Of a stretch of DNA of 64,000 nt, positions 36,129 to 43,939 are shown one piece after another. A program made the position numbers and the translations under genes. Origin of the DNA: CAIWHR01 sp963781285 (GTDB lineage Bacteria > Pseudomonadota > Gammaproteobacteria > Burkholderiales > Casimicrobiaceae); NCBI GenBank assembly GCA_963781285.1, contig CAWAFI010000008.1, positions 347,471-411,470 of the forward strand. Reading direction: 5' to 3'. The notes below the pieces were generated by a model. The model made no database searches and was not told the origin of the DNA. It saw only the letters and a program-made list of their open reading frames with translations. The first letter of the stretch is position 1. The number at the start of each line of letters is the position of its first letter.

Positions 36129-37229
36129 ATGACCCACGAGTCCAACGATAGCGGAGTGACCTTCATCGATTTTCCGGCGTCGGCCTCGGCAACGCGATCA
36201 GGTCCGGCCACGATCGCGACCTTTCCGCGGCCTTCCGGCTGCGGGCGCGCTGGCGCAGCACGCAACAGCATGGCGCCATTGATCGGCGAATCACCCGAAA
36301 TGGTCGAGGTGGCGGAACATATCCGGAGGATCGCGCCGTCGCAGGCGACGGTCATGCTGGTCGGCGAATCGGGGACCGGCAAGGAAGTGGTCGCCGGGCT
36401 CCTGCATGCGCACAGCACCCGGGCGGGCGGGCCATTCGTGGCGGTCAATTGTGGTGCGATCCCCGCGAATCTGGTCGAAGCCGAGTTGTTCGGCTACGAG
36501 CGCGGCGCATTCACCGGCGCCGTGCGGCAACACCAGGGCTATTTCGAGCGCGCGGCTGGCGGGACGCTGTTCCTCGACGAGATCACGGAGATGCCGCTCG
36601 AGTTGCAGACGAAGCTCTTGCGTGTGCTCGAAACCGGTTGTATGGTCCGGGTCGGCGGCAGCGAGGAAATCGCGGTCGATGCGCGCATCGTGACCGCAAG
36701 CAATCATGCCCCGGAAGCGGTGATCCGCGACCGGCGCCTGCGCGAGGACCTCTATTACCGGCTCGCCGTGTTTGTGGTCCGCCTGCCGCCGCTGCGACAG
36801 CGGGGGGATGACATCGAATTGCTGGCGCGGGCCTTTCTCGAGCAGCTGAACCAGGAATACGGGACGGGCAAGCGATTCGATCCTGGGACGCTGGCGATCG
36901 CAAGAACGCATTCGTGGCCTGGCAACGTCCGTGAGCTCAAGAACTGCGTCGAGCGGAGCTTCGTGCTGTGCGACGATGTGGTTGCGCTCGACGTGCAGCG
37001 AATGCGGCCGCCGGTGGCAGACGATTCCGATGGGCGTCAATGCGTGCGCATTCCGCTCGGCACGACGATGGCCGAGGCCGAGCGGGAGGTCTTGCTTGCG
37101 ACGCTCAGGTACTGCGGCGGCAACAAGCGCCGCACCGCCGAGACGCTCGGCATCAGCCTCAAGACCATCTACAACAAGCTCGTCGGCCAGAATGCCGTGA
37201 CGCCGCTGCTGCGGGCGGCCGGCGATTAG
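36129..37229 (+). CDS. Sigma-54-dependent enhancer-binding protein without receiver domain
   Basis: A 366-residue transcription activator. Residues 1-50 are short and unstructured-looking, so there is no response-regulator receiver. The AAA+ domain is complete: MLVGESGTGKEVVAGLLHAH (Walker A), ELFGYERGAFTGAVRQHQGY (GAFTGA sigma-54 contact loop), GGTLFLDEITEMPL (Walker B), LYYRLAVFVVRLPPLRQR and THSWPGNVRELKNCVERS. A Fis-type helix-turn-helix closes it (GGNKRRTAETLGISLKTIYN). It hydrolyses ATP to open sigma-54 promoters. Many sigma-54-like promoters in the window make this the natural candidate regulator. Confidence 0.95.
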   Translation: MTHESNDSGVTFIDFPASASATRSGPATIATFPRPSGCGRAGAARNSMAPLIGESPEMVEVAEHIRRIAPSQATVMLVGESGTGKEVVAGLLHAHSTRAGGPFVAVNCGAIPANLVEAELFGYERGAFTGAVRQHQGYFERAAGGTLFLDEITEMPLELQTKLLRVLETGCMVRVGGSEEIAVDARIVTASNHAPEAVIRDRRLREDLYYRLAVFVVRLPPLRQRGDDIELLARAFLEQLNQEYGTGKRFDPGTLAIARTHSWPGNVRELKNCVERSFVLCDDVVALDVQRMRPPVADDSDGRQCVRIPLGTTMAEAEREVLLATLRYCGGNKRRTAETLGISLKTIYNKLVGQNAVTPLLRAAGD

Positions 37230-37298
37230 CCATGGCCCGCGGCCCGAGACTCAAGGCCGAGCGTCCTGCCGGAGCGCCCGTCGCTGACGGAGGTCCCC

Positions 37299-37409
37299 AT
37301 GAATTCGCATTGGCGCTACAATTGGCTGCCCCTTGTCGAAGAGGGTGCTGGCGCGTCCATCGTCCTGTTCGCATTGCTCGTGCTCATCGTTTGCACCGCC
37401 TGCCGATGA
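37299..37409 (+). CDS. 36-residue single-helix membrane peptide
   Basis: MNSHWRYNWLPLVEEGAGAS followed by IVLFALLVLIVCTACR, a single hydrophobic helix ending in two cysteines. GGAGG lies six bases before the ATG, an optimal ribosome site, which is the main argument that this tiny frame is translated. It sits between the sigma-54 activator and the LuxR-type response regulator. A regulatory or anchoring peptide is possible; no family recognised. Confidence 0.5.
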   Translation: MNSHWRYNWLPLVEEGAGASIVLFALLVLIVCTACR

Positions 37410-37431
37410 CATCTGGATATGACTTGAGCGA

Positions 37432-38073
37432 ATGATCGGATCCCCGTCAAGGGTTTTCCTCGCCGATGATCACGCGCTCTTTCGCGAGGGTGTGAAGTCG
37501 CTGCTTGCCGAAGAATCCGATCTCGTCGTTGCCGGCGAGTCCGGCTCCGCCAAGGAAACGCTGCAGCGGATTCGCAGTGAGTGCTTCGACATCCTGCTGC
37601 TCGACATCTCGCTGCCGGACGGTTCGGGAATCGACCTCCTGCACCAGATCCGTCCGCACAAGCCGGATCTTCCGATCCTCATCCTGTCGATGCATCCCGA
37701 GGAACAGTATGCGGTGAGCCTGCTGCGAGCGGGTGCGAGCGGATACATCGCCAAGGACGCTATCCCGCAGCAGGTGGTACAAGCGATCCGTACGTTGTTG
37801 CAGGGACGCAAATACATCAGTCCCGTCGTCGCGCACATTCTCGCCGAGGACGTCGGAAGCGACCGGCGACCGGCGCATGAGCAGTTGAGCGAGCGCGAGT
37901 TCCAGGTATTCTGCAAGCTGGCGGCGGGCCGCTCAGTCGGCCAAATCGCGGAGGAGCTCTTTCTCAGCAACAAAACCGTGAGCACCTATCGCGCGCGCAT
38001 CCTCGAGAAGATGAACGCCAAATCGAACGCCGATCTAACGTATTACGCCATCAAGAATGGCCTCATCGAGTAG
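37432..38073 (+). CDS. NarL/LuxR-type response regulator
   Basis: A 213-residue two-component regulator. Receiver domain: acidic pocket in RVFLADDHALFREGVKSLL, phospho-Asp in DILLLDISLPDGSGIDLLHQ, Lys in YIAKDAIPQQVV. The C-terminal LuxR helix-turn-helix is present (LSEREFQVFCKLAAGRSVGQ, IAEELFLSNKTVSTYRARIL). The likely partner is the CHASE3/HisKA_3 kinase at 34600-35955. The downstream stand-alone receiver overlaps its end by 17 bases, so both are probably translated together. Confidence 0.95.
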   Translation: MIGSPSRVFLADDHALFREGVKSLLAEESDLVVAGESGSAKETLQRIRSECFDILLLDISLPDGSGIDLLHQIRPHKPDLPILILSMHPEEQYAVSLLRAGASGYIAKDAIPQQVVQAIRTLLQGRKYISPVVAHILAEDVGSDRRPAHEQLSEREFQVFCKLAAGRSVGQIAEELFLSNKTVSTYRARILEKMNAKSNADLTYYAIKNGLIE

Positions 38074-38515
38074 CTCGGCACCGCCGTCGTCCACGGCCGA
38101 CGGCCCGGCTCAAGTCCCGTCCGAGGGCGCCGGGCGGCCGGTGCGGGTGTACCTGGTCGAGGACGCACCGTCTTTCCGTGACCGTCTGTTCGACTTCCTT
38201 GCCGAGCCGGGCGAGGTCGAGATGATCGGCTCCGCCGAGACGGAGGCCGAGGCGTTGCGCCAACTTCGGGCCGAGCAGCCCGATGTCGTCATCGTCGATC
38301 TGCACCTCAAGGCCGGGAGCGGATTTGGGGTGATCGATTCTCTCCGCGCATTGCGGCCGACGCCACCGCCGACGATTGTTGTGCTCACCAACTATGCTTT
38401 CCCCGAGTTCGAAGCCGCCTGCCGGGACCGGGGCGCCAATTACTTCTTCGACAAGTCCACACAGTTCGGCGCAGTCAAGGATCTCCTTCGCAGCATGCGG
38501 TCTGACGGCCGCTAA
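38057..38515 (+). CDS. Stand-alone response regulator receiver
   Basis: About 152 residues. After a Ser/Pro-rich N-terminus the receiver fold is complete: RVYLVEDAPSFRDRLFDFLA, phospho-Asp in PDVVIVDLHLKAGSGFG, Thr in TIVVLTNYAFPEFEAACRDR and Lys in FFDKSTQFGAVKDLL. There is no output domain, so it may act as a phosphate sink or protein-protein switch on the neighbouring kinase. The ATG at 38057 lies inside the preceding gene. Co-transcription with that regulator is strongly implied. Confidence 0.9.
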   Translation: MASSSSSAPPSSTADGPAQVPSEGAGRPVRVYLVEDAPSFRDRLFDFLAEPGEVEMIGSAETEAEALRQLRAEQPDVVIVDLHLKAGSGFGVIDSLRALRPTPPPTIVVLTNYAFPEFEAACRDRGANYFFDKSTQFGAVKDLLRSMRSDGR

Positions 38516-38778
38516 GGGCAGGCTGAGGTCTCCGGTCGCGCCGAACAACCGCGGGGCGTCGGCTCGGGCATCAGCCATTGCCACCCGCCGTGATCAAGGG
38601 CGATGCCACCACGCTCGCGCACTGGGTACTCGACTCGCCGCCGCGCAGCCGTGCAGTCACGTCGATCCGAACCGGATTCATTTCTCGCGGTCACAGCAAA
38701 CTCGGCGGCAGACCAACGGGATTGCGCATTCCCTTGCTGTCGCCGGGGAAATTGACGACGGATATCTGGAGGTGACGC

Positions 38779-39216
38779 ATGAAAGTCAGAGAAGCGATGA
38801 CGCACGATGTATGCCTGGCCACGCCCGAGCAAACGATTTGCGATGCAGCGAAGGTCATGGCTGAGATCGACGCCGGTGTGCTGCCCGTGGAGCAGGATGA
38901 TCGGCTTGTAGGAGTGATCACGGATCGTGACATCGCGGTCCGCGCCGTTGCCGAAGGCAAGTCGCCCCAGGCGAAGGTCCGCGAGGTAATGAGTCCCGAG
39001 GTGCTGTATTGTTTCGAGGACCAGGATGTCGATGAGGTCCTGCGCAACATGGCCAAGATCAAGGTGCGGCGGTTGCCGGTCCTGAGCCGCGACAAGCGCT
39101 TGGTCGGCATTGTCTCGCTTGGGGACCTCGCGCGGCATCGTGGTGCGACCATCGAGGAAAAGGCTATCCGGGATCTCAGCATACCGGGCGGTTTGCACTC
39201 GCAGATCACGCATTGA
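38779..39216 (+). CDS. CBS-pair domain protein
   Basis: A 145-residue protein made of two CBS domains: MKVREAMTHDVCLATPEQTI, AGVLPVEQDDRLVGVITDRD, VREVMSPEVLYCFEDQDVDE and RRLPVLSRDKRLVGIVSLGD. CBS pairs bind adenine nucleotides and sense energy state. TGGAGGTGACGC before the ATG is a good ribosome site. It is 86 bp upstream of the GH15 gene and may be in one transcript with it. Small CBS-only proteins are frequent in stress and universal-stress-protein gene neighbourhoods. Confidence 0.93.
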   Translation: MKVREAMTHDVCLATPEQTICDAAKVMAEIDAGVLPVEQDDRLVGVITDRDIAVRAVAEGKSPQAKVREVMSPEVLYCFEDQDVDEVLRNMAKIKVRRLPVLSRDKRLVGIVSLGDLARHRGATIEEKAIRDLSIPGGLHSQITH

Positions 39217-39301
39217 CCCTTTCTTTTGTTGCGGGTTTCGCGGGCGTGGCCTGGCGGCGCGCTCGCGCTGCTACGACCCCACGGCGCACGGAGAATCTTC
39301 C

Positions 39302-41116
39302 ATGCCGCTGCGAATCGAGGACTATGCGCTGATCGGAAATACCCGCACCGCGGCGCTCGTCGGTCGCGACGGATCGGTCGACTGGTTCTGTGCGCCGCGT
39401 TTCGACTCTCCCGCCTGTTTCGCGGCCCTGGTTGGCTGCCGTGACAACGGCACCTGGCAAATTGTGCCGCAGCGACGCGTGCGCTCGACGAGACGGCACT
39501 ACCGCGATCGAACGCTGATCCTCGAAACCGAGTTCGACACGGTTGACGGTCGCGTTCGACTGATCGATTGCATGCCGCTGTGGCACGACCGAACCGATAT
39601 CGTGCGCATTGTCGAGGGAGTGCGGGGCAACGTGCCGATGCAGATGGAATACATCGTCCGCTGCGGTTATGGCACGGTCGTGCCATGGGTGCGACGCGTC
39701 GACGGCGCGCTGCTCGCAACTGCCGGCCCGGACTCGCTCGAGCTGCGCTCGGGGGCGGAGCCCCATGGCAGGGAATTCACGACCGTCGCCACGTTCACGG
39801 TCTCGCGTGGGCAGCGGGTACCGTTCGTGCTCACGCATTTTCCGTCGCACGAGCCGCGGCCGCTGCCGATCGACCCCGACGCGGCAATCGACGCGACCGA
39901 GCGAGCATGGCGCGCATGGTGCTCCCGCTGCGCGTACGATGGCCGGTGGCCGGACGCGGTACAGCGCTCGCTCATCACGTTGAAGGCGCTCACCTATGCG
40001 CCGACCGGAGGAATCGTCGCCGCGCCGACGACGTCGCTGCCTGAACAGATCGGCGGCGTGCGCAACTGGGACTACCGGTTTTGCTGGCCGCGCGATGCGA
40101 CGTATACGCTCTACGCGCTCCTCCTCGCCGGATACCGGGACGAAGCGCGCGCGTGGCGGGAGTGGTTGTTGCGGGTGGCCGCAGGACGACCGCAGGACCT
40201 GCAGACCGTCTACGGCGTCGCCGGTGAGCGCGCACTCACGGAACTCACCCTCCCATGGCTGTCCGGCTACGAAAATTCGACACCGGTCCGGGCGGGCAAC
40301 GCGGCTTCAAGCCAGATGCAGCTCGACGTCTATGGTGAAGTGATCGACGCCCTGTGTCTCGCGCGAAGCGCCGGCCTCGACCCGGACGCGAACGCGTGGC
40401 GGCTCGAACGCGCGCTCGTCGATTTCGTCGGGGAGAACTGGGAGAAACCAGACAACGGGATCTGGGAAGTGCGTGGCGAGCAGCGGCATTTCACGCACTC
40501 GAAGGTGATGGCGTGGGTCGCCGTCGATCGAGCGATCAAGGAGGCCGAACAGTACAAGCTCGCCGCACCGCTCGCACGGTGGCGCAAGCTGCGCTCGAAG
40601 ATGCACGCGCAGATCTGTCGCCGTGGCTTCGATACCAAGCGGCACACATTCGTCCAGTACTACGGCGCCACGGAGGTCGATGCCAGCCTGCTCCTGATCC
40701 CGCTCGTCGGCTTCCTGACGGCGACCGACACGAGGGTACGCGGCACGGTGGCGGCGGTGCGGCGCGAACTCATGGAGGGCGGCTTGGTTGCGCGCTACCG
40801 CAGTGCACCGGGTCTGGATGGCCTGCCCCCTGGTGAAGGGCTGTTCCTTCCGTGCTCGTTCTGGCTCGTTGACAACCTGAGCCTCGCGGGCCGACGTGCT
40901 GCCGCCGACGCGATGTTCGAACGACTCCTCGCGCTGCGCAATGACGTCGGCCTGCTCGCCGAAGAATATGATCCGCGTGCGGGGCGCCAGCTCGGCAATT
41001 TTCCGCAGGCTCTGGCTCACGTTGCGCTCATCAATACGGCCCGCAATCTGTCGCGCCGCGGCGGTCCTTCCGAGCATCGGAGCCGGCGCGCGAAGGGACC
41101 TCCGCCGGGCGGCTGA
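39302..41116 (+). CDS. Glycoside hydrolase family 15 protein (glucoamylase/trehalase-like)
   Basis: A 604-residue cytosolic GH15 enzyme. N-terminal domain: IEDYALIGNTRTAALVGRDG, SVDWFCAPRFDSPACFA. Catalytic (alpha/alpha)6 barrel: SLPEQIGGVRNWDYRFCWPR, AGNAASSQMQLDVYGEVIDA, GIWEVRGEQRHFTHSKVMAW, LPCSFWLVDNL and LLAEEYDP with candidate general acid/base glutamates. Bacterial members of this length hydrolyse trehalose or alpha-glucans. GGAGA lies seven bases before the ATG. With the debranching enzyme at 44989 and the GT4, it suggests glycogen/trehalose turnover linked to osmotic stress. Confidence 0.93.
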   Translation: MPLRIEDYALIGNTRTAALVGRDGSVDWFCAPRFDSPACFAALVGCRDNGTWQIVPQRRVRSTRRHYRDRTLILETEFDTVDGRVRLIDCMPLWHDRTDIVRIVEGVRGNVPMQMEYIVRCGYGTVVPWVRRVDGALLATAGPDSLELRSGAEPHGREFTTVATFTVSRGQRVPFVLTHFPSHEPRPLPIDPDAAIDATERAWRAWCSRCAYDGRWPDAVQRSLITLKALTYAPTGGIVAAPTTSLPEQIGGVRNWDYRFCWPRDATYTLYALLLAGYRDEARAWREWLLRVAAGRPQDLQTVYGVAGERALTELTLPWLSGYENSTPVRAGNAASSQMQLDVYGEVIDALCLARSAGLDPDANAWRLERALVDFVGENWEKPDNGIWEVRGEQRHFTHSKVMAWVAVDRAIKEAEQYKLAAPLARWRKLRSKMHAQICRRGFDTKRHTFVQYYGATEVDASLLLIPLVGFLTATDTRVRGTVAAVRRELMEGGLVARYRSAPGLDGLPPGEGLFLPCSFWLVDNLSLAGRRAAADAMFERLLALRNDVGLLAEEYDPRAGRQLGNFPQALAHVALINTARNLSRRGGPSEHRSRRAKGPPPGG

Positions 41117-41268
41117 AGTTAATCTGCCCGCGCTATCCGGGGTCCCGGCGCGCTGCCGGTGTCTTTTACAACCCGAGCGGCAACAATTACCGGTACGGGG
41201 CTCCTCACTTGCCACGCAGAAACCGCGAGACGCTCGGAAATCGCGCCGCTTTTCAGGGTTGCGGAACG

Positions 41269-41284
41269 CGGCACAGGTGTTGCA
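41269..41284 (+). promoter_or_regulatory. Sigma-54-type promoter upstream of small protein and sodB
   Basis: CGGCACAGGTGTTGCA matches YGGCAC-N5-TTGCW with exact GG-N10-GC spacing. It lies 67 bp upstream of a 49-residue protein gene, with sodB 43 bp further downstream on the same strand. Confidence 0.72.
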
Positions 41285-41350
41285 TGTTCGCGAGTCGACC
41301 TGTCATCTGCCTGTTCCAGCCATCACCATCATCCACCGTAGAGGCTCGTG

Positions 41351-41500
41351 ATGATTCGCAAACTCAAGTCCGGCGAATACCGTCTGTACTCGGGCAAGAA
41401 GGACGCAAAGACCGGGCGCCGGCGCAACCTCGGTACGTTTACGACACTGGAAGCAGCGAAGCAGCACGAGCGGGAAGTTCAATTCTTCAAGCGTCACTGA
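41351..41500 (+). CDS. Small conserved basic protein
   Basis: A 49-residue protein: MIRKLKSGEYRLYSGKKDAK, TGRRRNLGTFTTLEAAKQHE, REVQFFKRH. The pattern (K..GEYRLYS.KKD.KTG.RRNLGTF....A..HEREVQ.FK) recurs in many proteobacterial genomes as a conserved hypothetical protein with a three-strand/one-helix look. It is upstream of sodB in the same direction (43-bp gap), and both probably come from the sigma-54-type promoter at 41269. Function unknown. Confidence 0.8.
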   Translation: MIRKLKSGEYRLYSGKKDAKTGRRRNLGTFTTLEAAKQHEREVQFFKRH

Positions 41501-41543
41501 GACTGTTCGACCACGAGACTCTCATCCCCTAGGAGAGCAACGC

Positions 41544-42291
41544 ATGAAGACGCATCACGAATCGACATCGCACCGAAGCGCCCGCTGGGCGCAGGGCGCA
41601 TCCCAGGTCGCACGGCGCGACCGGACGAGCGCTCCGCCAAGGCCGAGCACGTCCTCCGACCTGGCGGAACGAACGACTGCAGTGGTGGCCCCGGCGGTGA
41701 CGCTTCCGCCGCTGCCTTACGGGGAAGATGCGCTGGCACCGGTGATTTCGGCGCGGACTGTCGCCTTCCACTACGGGAAGCATCACAAGACCTACGTCGA
41801 CACCCTCAACGAGTTGGTGGAGGGCACCGAACTCGCCGGGCAGCCGCTCGAGGCGATCGTCGAGGCAACGACGGGCAAGGCGGACAAGACGGCGATATTC
41901 AACAACGCGGCGCAAGCCTGGAATCATGCGTTCTACTGGCGTTGCCTGACGCCGGTCGGGGGCGGCGAACCGGAGGGTGCGCTCGGCGAGCAGCTGGCCA
42001 GCGCATTCGGCGGCTTCGACGAGTTCAGGAACGAATTCTCGGAAGCCGGGGTCGCGCAATTCGGCAGCGGCTGGGCCTGGCTCGTGGCCGACCGCGGTCG
42101 GCTGAAGGTGGTCAAGACCAGCAATGCCGAGGTGCCGTTCGTCCAGGGACAGACGCCCGCTGCTCACGATCGACGTCTGGGAGCACGCGTATTACCTCGA
42201 CTACCAGAACCGGCGTGTCGATTACGTCAATGCCGTCATCGACAAACTGCTCAACTGGGAATTCGCGGCGGCGAACTTCACCAAGGCGTAG
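41544..42291 (+). CDS. sodB: Superoxide dismutase (Fe/Mn), one frameshift, long N-terminus
   Basis: Iron/manganese superoxide dismutase. Metal ligands: His in TVAFHYGKHHKTYVD, His in AAQAWNHAFYWRCL, Asp and His in TIDVWEHAYYLDYQ. The last two lie after a frameshift: one extra G at 42160 (ACGCCCGCTGCTC, expected ACGCCCCTGCTC); removing it gives 249 codons ending LNWEFAAANFTKA. An N-terminal extension of about 50 residues (MKTHHESTSHRSARWAQGAS) precedes the usual start at VTLPPLPYGEDAL and has no obvious signal peptide. If the shift were real the enzyme would lose two metal ligands. Confidence 0.9.
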
Positions 42292-42434
42292 GCCGTGCGA
42301 GACGCCGAAGACTGACCGAAATCGCTGTAGTTTTTGCCGGCGCTGTGCAATTTGCCGGTAGCGCCCTCACCAGCGATGCCACCCCGGATCGAAATTCTTC
42401 CGCTCCATCCGTGACTTAAGCGTCGCCGGCCCGC

Positions 42435-42450
42435 TGGCACGCGCGCTGCT
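42435..42450 (+). promoter_or_regulatory. Sigma-54-type promoter, second DUF1328 gene
   Basis: TGGCACGCGCGCTGCT matches TGGCACG-N4-YTGCW with GG-N10-GC spacing, 50 bp before the DUF1328 start codon. Confidence 0.75.
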
Positions 42451-42499
42451 AGTGAAATAGTGCCGCGGCATGTCGCCGCGCTCAGTAGTGGAGGTCGTC

Positions 42500-42667
42500 A
42501 TGCTGTATTACGCCGGAATATTCTTCATCGTCGCTGTGGTGGCTGCGATCTTCGGCTTTGGCGGTATCGCCGCCGGCGCGGTCGAGATCGCGAAGATCCT
42601 CTTTTTCATTTTCCTGGTTCTCTTCATCGGCAGCCTCATCTGGGGGTTGATGAACAGAAATGTCTAG
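42500..42667 (+). CDS. DUF1328 small membrane protein, second copy
   Basis: A 55-residue paralogue of the protein at 20855-21022, equal in length and almost identical in the core: MLYYAGIFFIVAVVAAIFGF, GGIAAGAVEIAKILFFIFLV, LFIGSLIWGLMNRNV. GGAGG lies five bases before the ATG, so the start is firm although the frame is open upstream. It leads a group with the YqjD/E/K-like genes. Both DUF1328 copies have their own sigma-54-type promoter. Confidence 0.92.
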   Translation: MLYYAGIFFIVAVVAAIFGFGGIAAGAVEIAKILFFIFLVLFIGSLIWGLMNRNV

Positions 42668-42722
42668 CGGAGAGGCCCAATGCACACCAGCACGAACATA
42701 GGCGGCACATCCGGGGGCGGCA

Positions 42723-43064
42723 ATGAACGCCGGCACGGCGTCGTTGGGCGAGAGCAGCCGCGCGCTCGCGCAATCGAAGGACGAGCTGATGAACGATTTC
42801 CGCAACCTCATCAGCGAGGGCGAGGCGCTGCTTCGATCGACGGCGGCCCTCTCCGGAGAGGCGCTCGCCCAGGCACGCGAACAGTTTCGCGGCAGCTTGG
42901 TCGACGCGAAGGCGCGCGTCGGCGAGGCCTCACGTGTCGCCATGGACAGGGGCCGGCAGGCCGCCGCCGCGACCGAGGATTACGTGCGGGCCAATCCATG
43001 GCCGGCGATCGGTATCGCGGTGGGATTGGGCTTTGTGATCGGCGCTCTGTTGGTTCGTCGCTGA
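42723..43064 (+). CDS. DUF883 (ElaB/YqjD) family protein
   Basis: A 113-residue protein with a coiled-coil N-terminal part (QSKDELMNDFRNLISEGEAL) and the DUF883 tail anchor DYVRANPWPAIGIAVGLGFV plus IGALLVRR. E. coli YqjD and ElaB dock ribosomes to the inner membrane in stationary phase. It is followed immediately by YqjE- and YqjK-like genes, reproducing the E. coli yqjDEK order, and is downstream of a sigma-54-driven DUF1328 gene. Confidence 0.92.
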   Translation: MNAGTASLGESSRALAQSKDELMNDFRNLISEGEALLRSTAALSGEALAQAREQFRGSLVDAKARVGEASRVAMDRGRQAAAATEDYVRANPWPAIGIAVGLGFVIGALLVRR

Positions 43065-43070
43065 CCGGGC

Positions 43071-43490
43071 ATGGAATCTCTCCCTGAGGGCCGCTCGGGA
43101 GGACGGCCGGGCAGTGTTGTCGACGCCGGCCGGCGCGTGGCGGCCGCGATCTGGGAACACGTCGGATTGCGGCTCGAGCTTTTCGCGCTCGAGCTCGCGG
43201 AGGAGCGCGCCCGGCTGGTCGGCATTCTGGTGGCGACCGGCGGAATCGTCATCAGCATCGCGATGACCGTGGCGTTCATCGGCGTCGCGGTGTTGGTTGT
43301 AGCCTGGGATTCGCCCCATCGCGAGCTTGTCGCGGCCGCGGTCGCCGCCGGTTATGCCCTCGCGGGTATCGGTGCGTGGATGGCGCTGCGACACTTCCTG
43401 GGACAGGCCAGTCCTCTGTTCCGACACTCGCTCGCCGAATGGCGGCGCGACGTCGACGGCATCCGTCCGGGGATCGCGCCCGAGCCATGA
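43071..43490 (+). CDS. YqjE/phage-holin-like family membrane protein
   Basis: A 139-residue inner-membrane protein. An amphipathic start (GRRVAAAIWEHVGLRLELFA, LELAEERARLVGI) leads into two transmembrane helices (GGIVISIAMTVAFIGVAVLV and LVAAAVAAGYALAGIGAWMA), the layout of YqjE/holin-X family members. It begins six bases after the DUF883 stop and overlaps the next gene by four bases, so a tight operon is evident. Function unknown; membrane stress is inferred from company. Confidence 0.88.
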   Translation: MESLPEGRSGGRPGSVVDAGRRVAAAIWEHVGLRLELFALELAEERARLVGILVATGGIVISIAMTVAFIGVAVLVVAWDSPHRELVAAAVAAGYALAGIGAWMALRHFLGQASPLFRHSLAEWRRDVDGIRPGIAPEP

Positions 43491-43810
43491 ACGCCTATTC
43501 GTCTCAGCCACCCCTGTCGATGCGGCGGAGCGAAGCGCAGCGTCGCCTAGCGGCGCAACGAATGGCCATCAGCGGCGCGTGGACCGATTTCGAGCGAGCG
43601 GCATTGCAGGGAGAAGCCAGACTATTGCGCGCAGTGACCTGGATGCGTCGGGCGCTCGCGGTGACGGCGCTGGTCGCCGCAGCGATGACGGTGCGACGCC
43701 TTTTTCGCAAAGGGGGCGCCGGTCAGGTTCTTGGCGTGCTCGCATTGGCGCGTGGCGTACGTCGCTTGTTGAACGCCGTTCAACCTTCATCCTCGCTGCA
43801 GAACCAGTGA
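43487..43810 (+). CDS. YqjK-like protein
   Basis: A 107-residue protein. It opens MNAYSSQPPLSMRRSEAQRR, has a basic first half, one hydrophobic segment (RRALAVTALVAAAMTVRRLF) and a second weaker one (GQVLGVLALARGVRRLL). Position directly after yqjE with an ATGA overlap marks it as the yqjK equivalent; sequence similarity itself is weak, as usual for this family. Confidence 0.75.
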   Translation: MNAYSSQPPLSMRRSEAQRRLAAQRMAISGAWTDFERAALQGEARLLRAVTWMRRALAVTALVAAAMTVRRLFRKGGAGQVLGVLALARGVRRLLNAVQPSSSLQNQ

Positions 43811-43939
43811 AGTCGGAGCAAATGGAACGCACCCGTACATCCGCAGGCGAACGCAACGCGTTTTCCGACATCAGAGGCCTGCGTGAACAACACGCCGACG
43901 ATCTGGCGAGTCTCCGGTTCGTCGACGTCGATGTACCGA

